This document shows, piece after piece, positions 62,439 to 64,000 of a DNA stretch of 64,000 nt. Below the pieces are notes generated by a model. It made no database searches and was not told the DNA's origin. It saw nothing but the letters and a program-made list of their open reading frames with translations. Origin of the DNA: an uncultured Rhizobiaceae bacterium (lineage in GTDB: Bacteria; Pseudomonadota; Alphaproteobacteria; Rhizobiales; Rhizobiaceae); NCBI GenBank assembly GCA_951813045.1, contig CATOTF010000002.1:3286001-3350000 (forward strand), in the 5' to 3' direction. The position numbers were made by a program, and so were the translations under genes. Position 1 is the first letter of the stretch; every line of letters starts with the position of its first letter.

Positions 62439-63938
62439 ATGTATTCTGTGGATTTGTATAGTCGGGTGCGTCGAGCGTGCCATGTGGATGGGAAGAACAA
62501 TAGCGAGGTGGCCCGTTTGTTCGGGATTGATCGCAAAACCGTGGCGAAGATCCTGAAGCACTCGGTTCCGCCCGGTTATCAAAGAACGACCGCGCCTGTT
62601 CGCCCGAAGTTGGATCCGTTTGTTGGGATAATTGATCAGATCCTGAAAGACGACAAAAAGGTCATCAAAAAGCAACGGCACACAGCCAAGCGTATTCATG
62701 CGCGGTTACGGGATGAGCACGGGTTCACTGGCGGGATCACCATTGTCACTGATTATGTGCGTGAGAAGCAAAGACGAACCCAGGAGGTGTTTGTTCCTCT
62801 GGTTCACGCGCCCGGCCATGCTCAGGTCGATTTTGGTGAGACGTTCGGCGTGATCGACGGTGTCGAACGCAAGCTGCATTACATCGCTATATCGTTGCCG
62901 CATTCGGATGCGTTCTTCATGAAGGCGTATCCGGCGGAAACAACAGAAGCCTTCTGTGACGGTCACAATGCTGCGTTTGCTTTCTTCGGCGGTGTGCCGT
63001 TGTCGATGCTCTACGACAACACCGTGATTGCAGTTGCAAAGATCCTGGGCGGTGGCAAACGGATACGCACGAGAACTTTCTCAGAGCTACAATCGCACTA
63101 TCTGTTTGAGGATAAGTTTGGTCGCCCTGGCAAAGGCAATGATAAAGGGAATGTCGAAGGCGTCATTGGTTACGGTCGCAGGAACTTTCTCATCCCAGCC
63201 CCACGGTTCGACAGCTTTGATGCCTTGAACGCCTGGTTGGAAGAATGCTGCCTGAAGCGTCAGGATGATGTTGTTCGCGGACATGGTGAGAGTATTGGTG
63301 AACGATTGCTGAGAGACCTGGACGCGCTGATGGCATTGCCCCCAACGCCATACGACGCGTGTGAAAAGTTTAGCACGCGGGCAACGTCAATCTCGATGAT
63401 CCGCTACCGCAATAATGATTACTCCGTTCCTGTCGCCTTTGCCCATCATGAGGTTCAGGTTCGCGGTTACATCCATGAGGTTGTGATTGGCAGTGGAACC
63501 GAGATTATTGCCCGCCATCGTCGGTCTTATGAGAAGGCAGACATGATCTTCGACCCGCTTCACTATCTGCCCTTGCTGGAACAAAAGGTAGGTGCTCTCG
63601 ATCAGGCGGCACCATTGCAAGGCTGGGGTTTACCCGATGCATTTGCGATCCTTCATCGTTTATTAGAAGCCCGCATGGGTAAGGCGGGAAAACGCGAGTA
63701 TGTTCAGATCCTGCGTCTGCTGGAAACTTTTGAGCTGGAGCACGTTCACGCCGCAATCCAACAAGCTTTGGATCTGGGTGCCATTGGCTATGATGCGATC
63801 AAGCACCTTATTCTGTGCCGGATCGAGCGGCGACCGCCCAGGCTTGATCTCGACATCTACCCCTATTTGCCCAAAGCGGTGGTCGAGACGACAAAACCTG
63901 CCAGCTATGCCGTGCTGTTGTCGGAGGCGGCAGCATGA
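62439..63938 (+). CDS. istA: IS21-family transposase IstA (copy C)
   Basis: Same protein as copies A and B with HTH and DDE core. ATG 62439; GTG at 62430 possible. Confidence 0.95.
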   Translation: MYSVDLYSRVRRACHVDGKNNSEVARLFGIDRKTVAKILKHSVPPGYQRTTAPVRPKLDPFVGIIDQILKDDKKVIKKQRHTAKRIHARLRDEHGFTGGITIVTDYVREKQRRTQEVFVPLVHAPGHAQVDFGETFGVIDGVERKLHYIAISLPHSDAFFMKAYPAETTEAFCDGHNAAFAFFGGVPLSMLYDNTVIAVAKILGGGKRIRTRTFSELQSHYLFEDKFGRPGKGNDKGNVEGVIGYGRRNFLIPAPRFDSFDALNAWLEECCLKRQDDVVRGHGESIGERLLRDLDALMALPPTPYDACEKFSTRATSISMIRYRNNDYSVPVAFAHHEVQVRGYIHEVVIGSGTEIIARHRRSYEKADMIFDPLHYLPLLEQKVGALDQAAPLQGWGLPDAFAILHRLLEARMGKAGKREYVQILRLLETFELEHVHAAIQQALDLGAIGYDAIKHLILCRIERRPPRLDLDIYPYLPKAVVETTKPASYAVLLSEAAA

Positions 63939-64000
63939 ACGACACTGTTACCGATACACCGCAAGTTCTACTCAAACATCATCTGACCAAACTTCGGCTG
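63935..64000 (+). CDS. istB: IS21-family IstB (copy C), 5' part
   Basis: First 22 codons only (MNDTVTDTPQVLLKHHLTKL); continues beyond the window. ATG overlaps the istA stop. Confidence 0.9.
   Translation, partial: MNDTVTDTPQVLLKHHLTKLRL

Larger units (their letters stand above)
62330..64000 (+). mobile_element. IS21-family element, copy C (runs off window)
   Basis: Starts TGTGAATCCC at 62330, identical to copy A in sequence seen. Cuts phnE. The right end is outside the window. Confidence 0.92.

Overview
The window reads as the chromosome of an alphaproteobacterium of moderate GC, most likely a marine Rhizobiales/Rhodobacterales-type organism. The evidence is the FnrL-type regulator beside ccoNOQP, glxBCD-like genes, an Anbu proteasome operon, a phn operon with two phnE genes and an LbH protein, and a CtrlT-N4-CTGTCAT-style Pho box. 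No species is assigned. The most striking overall property is the density of insertion sequences: three copies of one IS21-family element, one full and one cut copy of one IS3-family element, a second IS3-family element, a fold-back IS1182-like element and an IS110-like remnant. Many genes are cut at IS ends and no copy shows a clear target duplication, so IS-mediated rearrangement has clearly shaped this segment.

Region by region. 1-8725: a minus-strand cluster for an amine or one-carbon pathway (glutamine synthetase-like ligase, GlxB/C/D-like glutamate synthase modules, a 136-residue unknown protein, a cupin, a FolD lacking its usual catalytic lysine, and a frameshifted carbamoylputrescine amidase-like nitrilase), with a divergent GntR regulator. 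8762-14628: PfkB sugar kinase, FnrL, hemerythrin and ccoNOQP behind a perfect FNR box, with ccoP cut by IS21 copy A. 17097-27644: a glycosyltransferase, then an initiator tRNA followed by a tyrosine integrase. This starts a genomic island with a RadC-like protein, a ToxR/CadC-type regulator divergent from two paralogous genes of unknown family, terminase remnants, paired hairpin repeats, a coiled-coil envelope protein, a PD-(D/E)XK nuclease-like protein and a uracil-DNA glycosylase-like protein. The island is cut by IS21 copy B.

27645-31311 is IS debris. 31312-39840 is a copper/metal island: HupE/UreJ fragment, membrane anchor protein, His-rich exported protein with a divergent Crp/Fnr regulator, DM13 protein, glutaredoxin-MauE fusion with a coupled 51-residue protein, and a CueR-type promoter that heads a tight operon (small membrane protein, cueR, cytochrome c, copC, copD, multicopper oxidase, cytochrome c). 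39892-41013 is a fold-back IS. 41180-47215 is the Anbu operon (Anbu peptidase, transglutaminase, alpha-E, ATP-grasp, second transglutaminase), the last gene split by an IS3 element. 47462-50236 holds an IS3-family element abutting a 5'-clipped arsJ.

50545-62329 is phosphonate metabolism: phnX facing away from phnGHI-(mini HAD)-phnJ-(GNAT)-phnKL-(LbH), then phnC-phnD-phnE-phnE. A Pho box lies upstream of phnG. The second phnE is cut near its 3' end by IS21 copy C, which runs off the window. The genes expected next (phnM, phnN) are not in the window.
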